64,000 bases of DNA from Agrypnia vestita (lineage: Eukaryota; Arthropoda; Insecta; Trichoptera; Phryganeidae). The notes under the pieces were generated by a model, which did not search any database, was not told the origin of the DNA, and saw nothing but the letters and a program-made list of their open reading frames with translations. The stretch covers positions 1 through 64,000 of the forward strand of contig JADDOH010001972.1 in the NCBI GenBank assembly GCA_016648135.1, written 5' to 3'. Below, piece by piece: positions 1-9,510 of the stretch (its first letter is position 1; every line of letters starts with the position of its first letter). A program made the translations under genes and the position numbers.

Positions 1-453
1 CACAGGTAATGATTCGATATAAAATCCCTTCATTATTGTGCCGGTTGAGTAATGCAACGCAGCAGTCAACGCGCGTTTGTTGATTTGCTTCACTCAATTC
101 GTGAGGTACCCCACCTTTCAAGCTTTTTCACCTTACCAATTTGCTTCAAGTGGATTAAAACAGTTTTATCACTAACACCGCAGCCTGCAGCTAACTCGGA
201 TGTGGTTTGCGATGGATCCGCTTCCACAATAGCCTTCAATTCTTCATTATCAACTTTGTTCTCCGGCCGTCCACGGGGCTTGTTCTGCAGGTCGAAATTT
301 CCAGAACGAAAACGTTGGAACCAAAAAACGCACTGTGTTTTCTTTTGCGGCACCGTCGCCATACACATCATTAATCCTTCGAGCCGTTTCTGCAGCACTG
401 GTGCCACGGTGGAACTCGTACTCGTAAATAACGTGATATTTCAAGTTTTTCAT
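1..453 (-). pseudogene. mariner transposase pseudogene (N-terminal part)
   Basis: The minus-strand reading gives the N-terminal DNA-binding half of a mariner transposase of the Hsmar1/cecropia type. It has two helix-turn-helix regions, with recognisable pieces such as FWFQRFRSGNFDLQNKPRGR, KAIVEADPSQTTSELAAGC and HLKQIGKVKKLERW. The start ATG is at 451-453, at the same place as in the copy at 37461. Compared with that copy, one extra T in a T-run near 330-336 and one extra G near 110 shift the frame twice. The protein cannot be made. The catalytic domain lies outside the window. Confidence 0.92.
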
Positions 454-641
454 TTTGTAAACTGAGTGACGCAAAGAAAAAAACAATTGAGGAAAAAACA
501 AATGAATTATAATTTTCAAAACACAAATACATGAGTAAATAGCTGTATAAATTTGGATTTGGAATTCCTAACCAAAGAGAAGATATTTGAGATCAAATTT
601 GCCAGTACGGCAAAACGCCAATTTCATACGTAAGGACCTAA
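1..641 (-). mobile_element. mariner transposon, 5' part, truncated by window edge
   Basis: This is the transposase-start end of a Tc1/mariner element on the minus strand. Its terminus at 641 is the same inverted repeat (TTAGGTCCTTAC on the minus strand, with one change inside the repeat) that bounds the complete copy at 37281-38466. A TA dinucleotide follows at 642-643, as expected for a mariner target site. The element runs off the left edge of the window, so its other end cannot be seen. Confidence 0.93.
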
Positions 642-643
642 TA

Positions 644-1198
644 TTAATAATATCAAATACTTGTATCTTAGATAAGTCACATCTCTGAGTATGTGCTTAT
701 TTAGAATAGCGAACCAAAGTCTTTAAAAACTGATGAAAAACCATTATACACCCGTACGTACGTGAAGCACAAAGAAGGCACGGGAAACATAAAATTCAAC
801 AGCGCGCGGTGACTAAGAAAATAAAGATTTCAATTCAGTTCGTCTTGACAGTTGCGAGGAAAGCCAGCGAAGATGTTCCGGGGGCGGACGGGAAGGGGGG
901 GCGGGGCCGGATATCCGGTCCGAAACAGCCCCGGAAGGAAGCGGACCGCGGACCGCGAGGGCGCCGCACTCGTTACTGTGAGGGCGCAATTTTAGAGAAA
1001 TCGGAAAGCGGAAATGAATGAGATGTGATTGTGCTTATGCAAATCTCTAGAAAATATTTTTAATATATTAAATAAATTAATTAACGTATTTAAAAAATGA
1101 AATTCGTCAACTCATTTATATCGCATTATTGATAAGGATGGCGTAAAAATTGTGGATGATCATAAAATTGGATGAAAATCATTAACAAAAAAATATAT
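644..1198. other. non-coding, no recognised feature; CpG-rich patch
   Basis: AT-rich sequence with a GC- and CpG-rich patch at about 860-990. A 70-codon ORF in this patch has low-complexity composition and no motif I recognise. Confidence 0.5.
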
Positions 1199-1386
1199 AT
1201 ATAATTAAACTAGTTAACTTTGTTTACACCACTAAAATTTATTTGGTAAAACCAACCGGTTTCATCAGGGTATTTCCGAAACCGGTTGGTTTTACCAAAT
1301 AAATTTTAGTGGTGTAAACAAAGTTAACTAGTTTAATTATATTCATAATGAATAACCACAAAGTAATAGCAAAATACAACAGTAAA
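1199..1386. mobile_element. collapsed PLE inverted pair (perfect 65-bp palindrome)
   Basis: Arms 1199-1263 and 1278-1342 are exact reverse complements around a 14-nt spacer. They carry the CCGGTTGGTTTTACCAAA motif and the trailing AATGAATAACCACAAAGTAA tail that also flank the larger hammerhead-bearing copy at 5105-5590. On the minus strand the centre reads CTGATGAAACCGG, a hammerhead core whose stem II has been deleted. It is best read as a vestigial Penelope-like terminal repeat pair. Confidence 0.75.
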
Positions 1387-1421
1387 AAAAAATATATTTT
1401 TGAAATTTATGTAAGGACTTA

Positions 1422-1544
1422 GGGTCAGTTGTTTGATCAGGATTAAGAGAGTGAGCATAGATTTTTGCGTTTTCCACCTATCAAAACATCCCTTTTAGTA
1501 AAAACATCATATTTTTGCTTAACTATTGATCAAAAAACTGACCC
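1422..1544. mobile_element. short MITE with GGGTCAGTT termini and TTA duplication
   Basis: The ends GGGTCAGTTGTTTGATCA and its near-perfect inverse (one or two changes over 18 bp) bound a 123-bp AT-rich segment. TTA sits directly on each side (1419-1421 and 1545-1547). A 3-bp TTA/TAA duplication with short TIRs fits a PIF/Harbinger-type MITE, but no coding sequence is present to confirm the superfamily. Confidence 0.7.
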
Positions 1545-1547
1545 TTA

Positions 1548-1636
1548 GTCATTTTATTTGACTTGTATTAAAGCGAGTAAATTTTTGATATTCCATATTA
1601 CTTACTGCGGTAATGGTCGAACGTCTTATAAAAAAC
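1548..1636. repeat. fragment of foldback repeat family F (core)
   Basis: TCATTTTATTTGACTTGTAT followed by TAAAGCGAGTAAATTTTTG matches the centre of foldback family F seen at 39041-39925, 59663-60010 and inside 11429-11760. Only one half of the palindrome is present. Confidence 0.65.
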
Positions 1637-2415
1637 TAGCTGTTCGTACCCGGCGTTGCACGGGTTAATGTTTAATTTTAAAATAAATTTGAGGGGTTAA
1701 ACAAAGGTTTGACTCGAACTGTATAGCTTGGGATCGAATGTATATTAGGGGGAGGGTAAAAGGGGAGGGAGGAAATGTCACTCTTGTTACCCGCGGAGTC
1801 CTAAGGAATAAGTTTACAAATTTTGAGTCCTATCAGTCGAACAGTACAGATTTGCATCTAAAATATATCAGGGGAGGAGAAGGGTAAAAGAATAGAGGGG
1901 AAATGTCGCTAATGTTACCCGCCGGGTCCTAAAGAATATGTTTCCAAATTTTGATTCCGATCGGTCAAACAGTACAGATTTGCATCGAAAATATATCAGT
2001 GGAGGGGAGGAGTTAAAAGGATAGGGGGGAAATGTCGCATATGTTACCCGCCGAGTCCTTAAAAATAAATTTTCAAATTTTGAGACCAATCGGTCAAACT
2101 GTACAGATTTGTATCGAATATATATCAGGGAAGAGGAAAAGTTAAAAGAATAAGTGGGAAATGCCGCATATGTTACCCGCCGAGTCTTTAAGAATAAATT
2201 TCCAAATTTTGAGTCCTATCGGTCAAATGGTACAGTTTTGCATGGAAAATATGTCAGAGGGAGGGGAAGGGGTAAAATAACAGGGGGGAAATTTTGCCCA
2301 TGTTACCCGCCGAGTCTTTAAGAATAAGTTTCCAAATTTTGAGTCCGATCGGTCAAACGGTACAGATTTGCATCGAAAACATATCAGGGGGAGGAGAAGC
2401 GGTAAGAGAGTCCTA
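1637..2415. repeat. about 129-bp tandem repeat, roughly five units
   Basis: The motif TTACCCGC recurs at about 1787, 1915, 2044, 2172 and 2303, a period of 128-131 bp. Each unit contains CAAATTTTGAGTCC, GATCGGTCAAAC, ACAGATTTGCATCG and ATATATCAGGGGAGG. Units differ by 10-20 percent, so the array is old. The left flank (CTGTTCGTACCCGGCGTTGC) resembles the widespread insect repeat end also seen inverted at about 21180-21213. Small ORFs here are repeats of the same peptide and not genes. Confidence 0.9.
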
Positions 2416-2499
2416 CAGCATAAGTATGCAATATTTGAATCAGACAAACGGTGTGGATTTGTATAGAGAACAGACAGACATTGAGTTTTATAGGTATAG

Positions 2500-2640
2500 A
2501 TAACAATATTGAGAAAAAATGCAAATTTTGATGTCATTTATCTCCGCCCAAATTGTAAAGCATATTTTCTATTCAAAATTAAACGTTGAAGACTCTACCG
2601 AAGTTTTTGCTATTAGCTACGAGTCACCCATATTTTGACA
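2500..2640. repeat. foldback family F, right half
   Basis: ATGCAAATTTTGATGTCA, TATTTTCTATTCAAAATT and TTGCTATTAGCTACGAGTCA match the right end of family F (compare 22835-22985). The terminal part, read inward, is GTGACTCGTAGCTAATAGC. Confidence 0.7.
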
Positions 2641-3127
2641 AACTTTGCAATCTTAATCGTCAAGAAAAGCTCTCGAACAGCGCGCTCTGGCATCGAGAAA
2701 TTTGCAAAATGTTATTTATTGAAATTCTACGTCTAACTGTTCACCGTCGTACTGATTCCCCGGGGTAGGCAGTGGCGTAAACTTATTCAAAAAAAAAATA
2801 TTTTAAAAAATGCGACATTCATTAGTTCGTCCTGCTCAACTAAAAATAGTTTTCTCTCACGCCCTCCGCGCAGAGGGTGGTCCCATCCTTTCGCGGCGCG
2901 TCATTGGCCCAATTGAGCACCTTCCCGCAGCCGCGCGAGTAGCATTATCCATTTATTCTGCCGCGTTTCGTCAACCGCGCCAATTACCGCGCTGCACGCC
3001 CGCGGCGGCCACGCGCCCCCCACCCCCCCTGGACCTGTCTCCCCAGCCGTCTTAATAGGGTGCTTGTAGTCTTGTGTCAACTCCTCAACTATTAGAACGT
3101 AGTCATACATACGTAAGTCATACTGGT
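2641..3127. other. non-coding; GC-rich island
   Basis: No recognised gene. 2830-3055 is a GC/CpG-rich island in AT-rich surroundings. ORFs on both strands in it are low-complexity proline/arginine-rich products of base composition. Confidence 0.5.
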
Positions 3128-3205
3128 CAACTATGTTTTTAATTCCCCACTGCAAAGGCTTCCTAGACTAGCAAACAGACACGAGCAACTTGACGTTTTT
3201 TCCAC
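3128..3205 (-). repeat. dispersed repeat W
   Basis: On the minus strand this reads GTTTGCTAGTCTAGGAAGCC then TTTGCAGTGGGGAATT. It matches both units of the tandem pair at 12184-12395. Confidence 0.75.
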
Positions 3206-3648
3206 CAACTTTGTAATATTCAAACATATTTTAAAAGGTGAAAGATTGCTAGTATTTGTAAAATTGGACTTAATTAAATGATTTGTAATTGTTTCGATTA
3301 TTGGTTAACTAACTATTACGTAACATTTTTATTATATTACGTCTTTCTAAGCTTGTGCTATTACTTTTCACTCTATATTTTTATATTGTTTTTATTTTTT
3401 TAATTATGTTTTACTTATGCTTCTGCTTCGTTATATACTCGCTTTTTACTTTTTAGTGTATATTATATTTATCTTTATATATTTGTATTTTTATTTTAAG
3501 TATTTGCTTTCCACTTTGTTATTATTATTTTCATATGTTGTTTTTTTTTTTTTCTCGATTGCATTTTTTGGGCAATCGTTTAATTTTTATTTACTTTTTA
3601 CATTTTTTTACTTTTTTTAAAAAAAAATAGAGATGCGAACACGGAATA
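3206..3648. other. non-coding, T-rich
   Basis: Extremely T-rich plus strand (3360-3630), giving hydrophobic F/L/Y-rich spurious ORFs. No feature recognised. Confidence 0.5.
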
Positions 3649-3649
3649 C

Positions 3650-3800
3650 GTGTCACATCAATATTCTTACTATTTTCAAACTAAGCTAAACGCTTGTGCT
3701 ATGAAAATAGGACTAACTTGCTTGTCTGGGCTGAGATTCGAACCCGCGACCTTTGGATCACGAGGCGAGTGTCCTAACCACAAGACCAACAAGCTACTCA
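3650..3800 (-). mobile_element. tRNA-derived SINE
   Basis: On the minus strand a tRNA-like head has an A-box-like TGTGGTTAGGACACTCGCC and a B box GGGTTCGAATCTC. It is followed by the body AAGTTAGTCCTATTTTCATA, a GCGTTTAGCTTAGTTTG segment and a short 3' end. The same architecture appears at 36602-36745 and 8322-8845. It has no tRNA acceptor stem at the 3' end, so it is a SINE and not a working tRNA gene. Confidence 0.85.
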
Positions 3801-5104
3801 TGTACACACATTTAAATGTACACTTTACATTATTGTTTGAGAAAGCCCTGTAGGGTGTTAAAAAATAATAAATAAATAAAAATTACGTGAAATAACATGC
3901 ATGTAAGCTCGTTCACATTAGCGAAGAGAAAAACTACATTTCAAAATGAAGACTACGAATCGAATACGAATCGAACTGTCAAACACGAATGATATTATGA
4001 CCATATTCTTGGATTATTAATCCAATATTATTATGACCATATTCTTGGATTATTAATCCAAGATTATATCGAATAATATGGCCATCATAACAGATCCTTC
4101 TAAAAGTATCTTCGGTATAGTTACAAGTATTAAATAAAATATTACAAGTTTCGAAAATTACACCATAAATAGCACCGCAAGCATTTTAAGATCCATAGAA
4201 ATACTAAAAACAGAACATTAACCATAAACAATAAAAAGTATTATGAAATAATAATTTGAATCCTTAATATTCCTATCACAATAATTACTATATCATTCAC
4301 ATTTTAATATTTCGTATAATATTCCGTCATACAGATATTTAATTTCAATATTCTTTCCGAAATATAATATTTTATTTATTTATTTATTCGAATTGAAGCT
4401 TACAACGCATGAAGATGATAAAGATAAATATTAAAGCGTATGAATTATATCTGCTCCATACATCTATTAGTCGCTTACAATAGTATCAATAAAATTACTT
4501 ACTTAAAGGATAATAAAACTATTATTGTTTGTGTGTATGTGTATGTGCGTGTATGTGCGTTGTACGTTTCCTAGATAATTCTCGTATTGTAAGAATTGAC
4601 GATTCTACTGATAACCGAGTCATCTTCAGACTTCAATGTGCTTCAATGTTCTCACTTCTCGCGCCTGCTATCTACCACAAAGTCATTTTGTAGTAATTGA
4701 AAAAAAAAAAAAAAATTAAATTTATAATTAATTAATTATTACAATACTGGTAAAAAATACACTACACAGTCGTGGCATACACGACAGCATCATCAAGGAA
4801 TTGCCCGGAAGTCGCGAACAAAATGTGCAAAGGGAAATTGCGATACTGCAAAGCCTTTGCAATTCCGTATTGGTAAAAAATACAGAGCGCTCAGATTTTA
4901 ACATTAAACCTAACATAAAAGACCCAACATAAAAAGGAGCGCTGCTTTGAAAATTAATTCAGAGCAAATCACGGCGGTACCGTGTCGAAAGCAGTGGCGC
5001 TCGTGGACTATCGATGCTATCATATTATTATTTTATAAATTATTAATCATCTGAGCAATCTGTTATGTGCCTTGGCATTATTATTAGAAAAATTTCTGTA
5101 CCAT
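3801..5104. other. non-coding AT-rich stretch
   Basis: 3985-4095 contains an imperfect 37-bp direct duplication (TTATGACCATATTCTTGGAT in each copy), and 4530-4560 a (TG)-rich microsatellite. The segment AATACTGGTAAAAAATACA at 4743 recurs with one change at 4867. No gene is recognised. Confidence 0.5.
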
Positions 5105-5590
5105 TTCCACAGAAAATAAATATAATTAAACGAATTAACTTAGTTTATCAACACTTAATTTTTGGTAAAAACCAACCGGTTTCGGAAACGACGTTCCTTC
5201 GTCAGGGTGTACTTAATACTAATTAAACTTCACAAATTATGAACAGTCATACCACGGTGTCAAGTGTCCAAATGGGGGTAAATAGTGGGGGTTGCGAAAG
5301 AAACAGGTGATAGGGTGAAAGGGAACATATTCAAGATAGGACTGTAAGTTAGATTTTTTTGGATATTATTAGTGGTAATGATATGGTTATATTACCTCCA
5401 TTTGGACACTTGACACCGAGATATGATTGTTGATAATTTGTATACTTTAATTAGTATTAAGTATGACGAAGGAACGTTGTTTCCAAAACCGGTTGGTTTT
5501 TACCAAAAATTAAGTGGTGATAAACTAAGTTAATTAATTTAATTATATTTATAATGAATAACCATAAAGTAATAGCAAAATACAATAGTA
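5105..5590. mobile_element. PLE terminal-repeat inverted pair with hammerhead
   Basis: A left arm (5117-5280, minus sense) and right arm (5395-5575, plus sense) are inverted copies of the same Penelope-like 3' end. Shared pieces are AACTTAGTTTATCA, TTGGTAAAAACCAACCGG, CGACGTTCCTTCGTCA and GGACACTTGACACC. The left arm has an intact hammerhead core. The right arm (5462-5495) has a degenerate one, reading ATGACGA for CUGACGA and AAAA for GAAA. The terminal tail AATGAATAACCATAAAGTAA is shared with 1341-1386. Confidence 0.82.
5170..5212 (-). ncRNA. hammerhead ribozyme (type I, short stem III)
   Basis: Minus strand: CC-CUGACGA, stem II GGAAC/GUUUCC with one bulge, GAAA, then ACC/GGU with no loop and H17 = U. 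GG then pairs with the upstream CC for stem I. The core is intact by sequence; activity is inferred. Confidence 0.75.
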
Positions 5591-5631
5591 TAAATACCAA
5601 ATAAATTTATTTATTTTTCAGATAGACACCT

Positions 5632-6200
5632 TATTACTACTCCCTTTATATTGACTCGTGGCGTCTGCTTGCTTGCTTACCGGCTTGCCGTCGAAAAAAC
5701 TTTGGATCGATTTTTGATCCTTTTCCCGTGATTCAATCGAGCTGAAACTTTGCAAGCAGACTCGTGGCGACGATCAAGAAGATGTTTTAAATTTTTGTTA
5801 AAAAAAATAATAATTGTAGTATAAATTAGGATTTTGCAAATTTTTAACAGTTTTTTCAAATTGGAATCATTACAAAAGTTTGATTACTAGCCACGGCGGC
5901 CCGATAACGTAGCGGAATATTTTCTAAATTTGAATTACTCCGTCGGTATACATGATAGGTACTTCACTACGAATGTCGAAAATCTAAATTGACTGACAAA
6001 TGTTTTTAGAATTTAATCTTCAAAGCATGAAGTGTTTTATGCTCAAGCTCAAGCTCAAAACATGTGATATTTTAGAAATATATTAAATTACTGTAAGTTT
6101 AGTGTTATGTTATATGTTTAAATTCGTCTTTAATTATTGTTATATTTTACAAAGAAAGGGAGTATAATAAAAACTTGGTTTTTATGGGTTACTTTTTTTG
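5632..6200 (+). repeat. dispersed repeat R, copy 1
   Basis: Begins ACTCCCTTTATATTG and ends GGGAGTATAATAAAAACTTG then TTTTTATGGGTTACTTTTTTT. The near-palindromic CTCCCTTT and AAAGGGAG ends suggest short TIRs, but shared sequence continues past the right one. Other copies are at 41072-41420 (plus, internally deleted) and 45920-46470 (minus). Internal landmarks are CGGCGGCCCGATAACG and CCGTGATTCAATCGAGC. Its superfamily is not recognised and it holds no ORF of note. Confidence 0.85.
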
Positions 6201-6239
6201 TTTCATTTTGTTAGATCTGATATTTTATTAGATCTGTCC

Positions 6240-6330
6240 ATCAGGTGCAGAAAATTACGCATCCTGGGAAGACGAGGTCCAGCATCATCTTCGGTGGTCT
6301 TCCCGGCGAGCGTCGTCCAGAGGGGATTTC
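6240..6330 (-). pseudogene. non-LTR retrotransposon fragment (family G C-terminus)
   Basis: The minus strand reads ANEIPSGRRSPGRPPK, the arginine-rich Gly-Arg-Pro motif near the C-terminus of RTE-like reverse transcriptase proteins. The same family lies at 61860-62075 on the minus strand. Only about 30 codons remain. Confidence 0.6.
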
Positions 6331-6334
6331 ATTC

Positions 6335-6476
6335 GCCGCCGTATGCATTTATACACAGTAGTAGAAACATAGCAGTGTAGTGTTGGTCCTGACGAAGAGA
6401 CGGGTACGTCTCGAAACCGGTAGACCTAAAATCTGGTAGTGGTTTATACTAATTTAACTGACACTCTGTTATAAAT
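6335..6476 (+). mobile_element. PLE terminal-repeat fragment with hammerhead
   Basis: Contains an intact hammerhead followed by the family-typical AGTGGTTTATACTAATTTAA end. A closely related copy lies on the minus strand at 34665-34790, again next to the 5' edge of an L2-like fragment. Another short non-LTR 3' end (6478-6530, ATCGCCAGAATGATCGCCGA plus AAGAAGAA) follows. That segment recurs inverted at 36838-36912. Confidence 0.75.
6385..6426 (+). ncRNA. hammerhead ribozyme (type I, short stem III)
   Basis: GGUC-CUGACGA, stem II GAGAC/GUCUC with loop GGGUAC, GAAA, stem III ACC/GGU, H17 = A at 6422, then GACC. Stem I GGUC/GACC is 4 perfect pairs. Every catalytic-core nucleotide is present. The predicted cleavage site is after 6422. 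Confidence 0.85.
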
Positions 6477-6504
6477 TCGTAATCGCCAGAATGATCGCCG
6501 ACCT

Positions 6505-7185
6505 TTGACAGGAGATGACACTACAAGAAGAATCTGTAATGGTATCTACGCTCATCTCCCGAAACAGGAAATAAACAAATTACAATCTGTATTGAATGCT
6601 GCCGCAAGACTCATTACCAGCGTTTTAAAGTTTGCGCACATCTCAAAGCATCTTCAAAACCTTCACTGGCTTAGATGTCCAGAGAGGATTGAATATAAGC
6701 TTTGCCTTACAATATTTAAGGCTATTCACAACATGGCCCCTCAATACATAACCGACTTCTGCGTTCCATTCTCCGCGAATAACAGACTACTAACACTTCG
6801 CTCAGCATCAACATCTAATACAAATAGGTTAGCCGAAGTAAATCGCGTCAACAAAACTAATATCGGCGATTGTGCTTTCGCGGTGGCTGGACCAAAGTTA
6901 CGGAACAAACTACCTAATAAACTGAGACAAACAGACAGCTTACCACAGTTCAAAAAATAACTTAAGACGCATTTATTTAGACAATCCTATAAAAACCTAT
7001 AGAATCTGACCACAACAACACTAGCTAATGTTTTCCACTTCTACTGTGCACTCCGCGAAAACACCAAATTCTTTCAGGCACTCCCAACTATTATAGTATT
7101 AAACTAAAATAGTAAATAAGTTTTTCTTTTTAGCAGTAAGTTGTTTTGTAAGATAATTTTTTTGTGTAAAGCGCCTTTTTTTCTT
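6505..7185 (+). pseudogene. L2/CR1-group retrotransposon, RT C-terminal part and 3' UTR
   Basis: The frame 6505-6957 encodes the post-RT C-terminal region of an L2-like reverse transcriptase. Visible pieces are KLQSVLNAAARLITSVLKF, HLQNLHWLRCPERIEYKLCL, IFKAIHNMAPQYITDF and AFAVAGPKLRNKLPNKLRQ. It ends at a TAA after FKK; the family normally continues with a LKTHLF motif, which is present just after the stop. RT palm motifs are absent (5' truncation). The 3' UTR runs to GTGTAAAGCGCC, where another LINE is inserted, and the tail resumes at 7642. Confidence 0.85.
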
Positions 7186-7641
7186 TTTACATCTCAGACC
7201 CACAAAACATCACATTGATATTTGTCTGTAGGTGCATCAATACATATATATAAATAAATTGTATTTAAAAGAAATACATTCATAATAATTAATTACAATA
7301 GATCTTATAAACTCAATTATAAATCAACAATACAATACAACAAATACAAGAAAAAATACAAATATTACCAAAATCAAAATAAGTCTCTTTTATTTAAAAA
7401 CATATTCATTAATTCTGTATTTTGCCCTTTTTTATTAATATCCATTTTGACACGACATGGGATTTTATTTAATATTTTTGGTATGACATATTTTAATGTT
7501 CTTTGTCCATATTTATTTATGACCTTCGGTATTCTTAATCCTTCTTTAACCGTAAATCTGGTACTATGTTTATGAATCAATCTATGCTTATATGTCCCAT
7601 CTTCATGATATCGTGTAATTAGTTTGCACCACAAGATATTT
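7186..7641 (-). pseudogene. Daphne/CR1-group LINE fragment inserted in the L2 3' UTR
   Basis: The minus-strand ORF 7374-7658 contains HSTRFTVKEGLRIPKVINKY and GQRTLKYVIPKILNKIP. This corresponds to the conserved C-terminal GQ-Y-GPKIFN region of the element at 24380-26305. It interrupts the L2-like 3' end, whose two halves flank it. Only the C-terminus and UTR survive. Confidence 0.75.
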
Positions 7642-7712
7642 GAGGTGAGTATTCGCAAAAACGGCGCTATATAAGTTATCCAAATATTATTAATTATTAT
7701 TATTAAGAAGAA
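7642..7712 (+). mobile_element. L2-like 3' tail
   Basis: TTGAGGTGAGTATTCGC, AACGGCGCTATATAAGTTAT and an (ATT)n-like tail are the signature 3' end of the L2-like family. The same tail is at 8421-8790, 33972-34050, 36058-36118, 44475-44535, 53268-53335 and 63355-63426. Confidence 0.8.
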
Positions 7713-8038
7713 GAAGAAGAGTTATGCGGTACATCAAAATGAATATTTTTCACCCCCGGGACAGCTTCGCAGCCCCGCCGCTGAAAAAATAGCGAGTATT
7801 CGCATTAATAACGAAACGTGTAATTGACGCGGCGCGGGGTCCGGAGTGCTCCAGGCGCGCCCCCCCGGGAACAATGGCCGCGGGTCGAGTGCACCGCCGG
7901 GACGGAGCGCGCTCGCAATCACGCGGACTGATTGATCGCGAGGCGGCGCGTTACCCGCGATCGTTTTAAAATTATCGCGAAATCGCAGTACGTTCGTGTA
8001 GCGTGCAAACAGCGCCATCTGGTATTTCGTCAGCGAGT
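7713..8038. other. non-coding; CpG-rich island
   Basis: 7745-7970 is CpG- and GC-rich. ORFs on both strands have no recognisable domain. Confidence 0.5.
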
Positions 8039-8258
8039 TGAAACTGTACACGTTAAACGTATATCCAACTTCCAAACATTTGATAGATGTGGTAGTCATG
8101 GGTGGAAAATAGTGAACGTTAGATCGTGTAAATTGATTACTTAAGCCAGCCGTACGACAGGCCGTAAGCCCTGTGAGCACCTAAAAAGACCATCCCCGCT
8201 TTCCCGTATAAAAAATAGCTTCGTCTCTATGAGACATCTACAATGTATCTTGATTACT
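8039..8258 (+). repeat. dispersed repeat S, copy 1
   Basis: Landmarks are ATTTGATAGATGTGGTAGTC, GCCGTACGACAGGCCGTAAG and CTTCGTCTCTATGAGACATC. Reverse-complement copies are at 43768-43965 and 45338-45505. The latter is fused directly to a PLE end. Not identified further. Confidence 0.75.
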
Positions 8259-8321
8259 GTCTGCATGAACTAATCCCTGATGATAACACCTAGTAACAGG
8301 ATCAGAAACACCCAACAGTGT

Positions 8322-8845
8322 AGTTTGTTGGTGTAATGGTCATGACTCTCGCCTAGAGATGCAGTGGTCGGTGGTTCGAGGCTCATTCCAGGACACCAGC
8401 AAATTAGTCTTATTTTCATAATAAAAATAATAATAATTGGATAACTTATATTTATTTTAATTTATTTTTATTTTTTAATTTAAAGACTATCGACAGCTCA
8501 GAATGACCCTAATGGATAGTCATTTAGGACAAGGTGATTAGTACAGTTACAATTTACGATAATACATTAAAATAAAATATTAATACAATATACAATATAA
8601 GTATATAGCGCCGTTTTCGCGAATTCTCACCTGAAGGGCGCTTTACACGGAAAAATTATTATATTACAAAACAACTTACTGCTAGAAAAGAAAAACTTAT
8701 TTATTATTACTCATTCACTAGGTGGCATACAAGAAGTGGAATTAAAATTGAGTACTATAATATTTGGGAGTGCCTGAAAGAATTAGTTGTTTTCATAGCA
8801 GCGTTTAGCTTATTTTGACAATAGTAAGAATATCGACGCGAAACG
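8322..8845 (+). mobile_element. tRNA-derived SINE split by an L2-tail insertion
   Basis: The head 8322-8420 has A-box-like TGGTGTAATGGTCATGACTC and B box GGTTCGAGGCTC, then AAATTAGTCTTATTTTCATA. The 3' part AGCGTTTAGCTTATTTTGAC resumes at 8799. Between them lies a minus-strand L2-like 3' end. The octamer TTTTCATA is present on both sides (8413-8420 and 8791-8798). Confidence 0.82.
8421..8790 (-). mobile_element. L2-like 3' end inserted in the SINE, itself interrupted
   Basis: On the minus strand the L2-like UTR (AAAACAACTTACTGC, GCGCCCTTCAGGTGAGAATT) leads to GGCGCTATA. Then about 140 bp of unrelated AT-rich DNA (roughly 8453-8592) precedes the rest of the tail, TAAGTTATCCAATTATTATT. The unrelated piece therefore looks like a third-level insertion. 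Confidence 0.75.
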
Positions 8846-8885
8846 TTTTCAATGTTTGCATCTCTATTAAAAATAAATACACCCA

Positions 8886-9510
8886 AAATATGAGGTGTGA
8901 GCACATAGCGAGTGTGGTTAAGAAAGCTAACTCTATTTTGTATTTAGTGAGAAGATCATTCCAACATCTGACAGTACCACTATTCACAACTATTTATAAG
9001 ACATATGTGAGGCCTCTCCTCGAATATGCCTCTCAGATCTGGAATACATATTTTGTTGTATAAGATATAGTTTTGCTGGAAAATGTTCAGAGACAAGCCA
9101 CAAAATTGCCCTTGGGTCTTAAAAACCTGGAATATGCGGAAAGGCTGAGAGTATTGAAACTGCCCACTCTTCAGGAGCGACGAGCAAGAGGTGTCCTCAT
9201 CGAGACATTCAAGATTCTATCGGGCTACTACAATATTCCTAATATGACAGATATGTTTGCATTTAACACTAATGTGGGCCTTCGAGGACATCACCTGAAG
9301 TTGAACAAGTCTCGGTTCTTGTGTAACCCAAGAAAGCATGCATTAAGCAATAGAGTGGTCAATATGTGGAACAGTTTGCCTGAGGGCGTTGTGTCTGCAG
9401 CCAGTGTCAACCAATTTAAGAATAGGCTGGATATTCAAATGAGAGACAGTGATATGGGCCTATCAGCTTAAGCTGCCTGCCCATTATCAATAATAATAAT
9501 AATAATAAAA
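8886..9510 (+). pseudogene. CR1 retrotransposon, RT C-terminal region
   Basis: One frame (8886-9471) encodes the end of a CR1-type reverse transcriptase and its C-terminal region. Recognisable pieces are KANSILYLVRRSFQHLTVPL, YKTYVRPLLEYASQIWN, LLENVQRQATKLPLGLKNLE, LQERRARGVLIETFKILSG and NRVVNMWNSLPEGVVSA. A single stop (TAA at 9061-9063) interrupts it. Upstream RT motifs, including YADD, are missing, so the copy is 5' truncated. A (AAT)n tail follows at about 9490. Confidence 0.87.

Noticed and set aside
809..1021. GC-rich 70-codon ORF
   Set aside because: Basic low-complexity peptide produced by a CpG island.
1199..1342. Palindrome as pure assembly artefact
   Set aside because: Related, diverged inverted pairs with the same flanks occur at 5105-5590, so the structure has a biological precedent, though read support should still be checked.
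8277..8300. CTGATGA word as hammerhead start
   Set aside because: No stem II hairpin or GAAA follows at the required distance.
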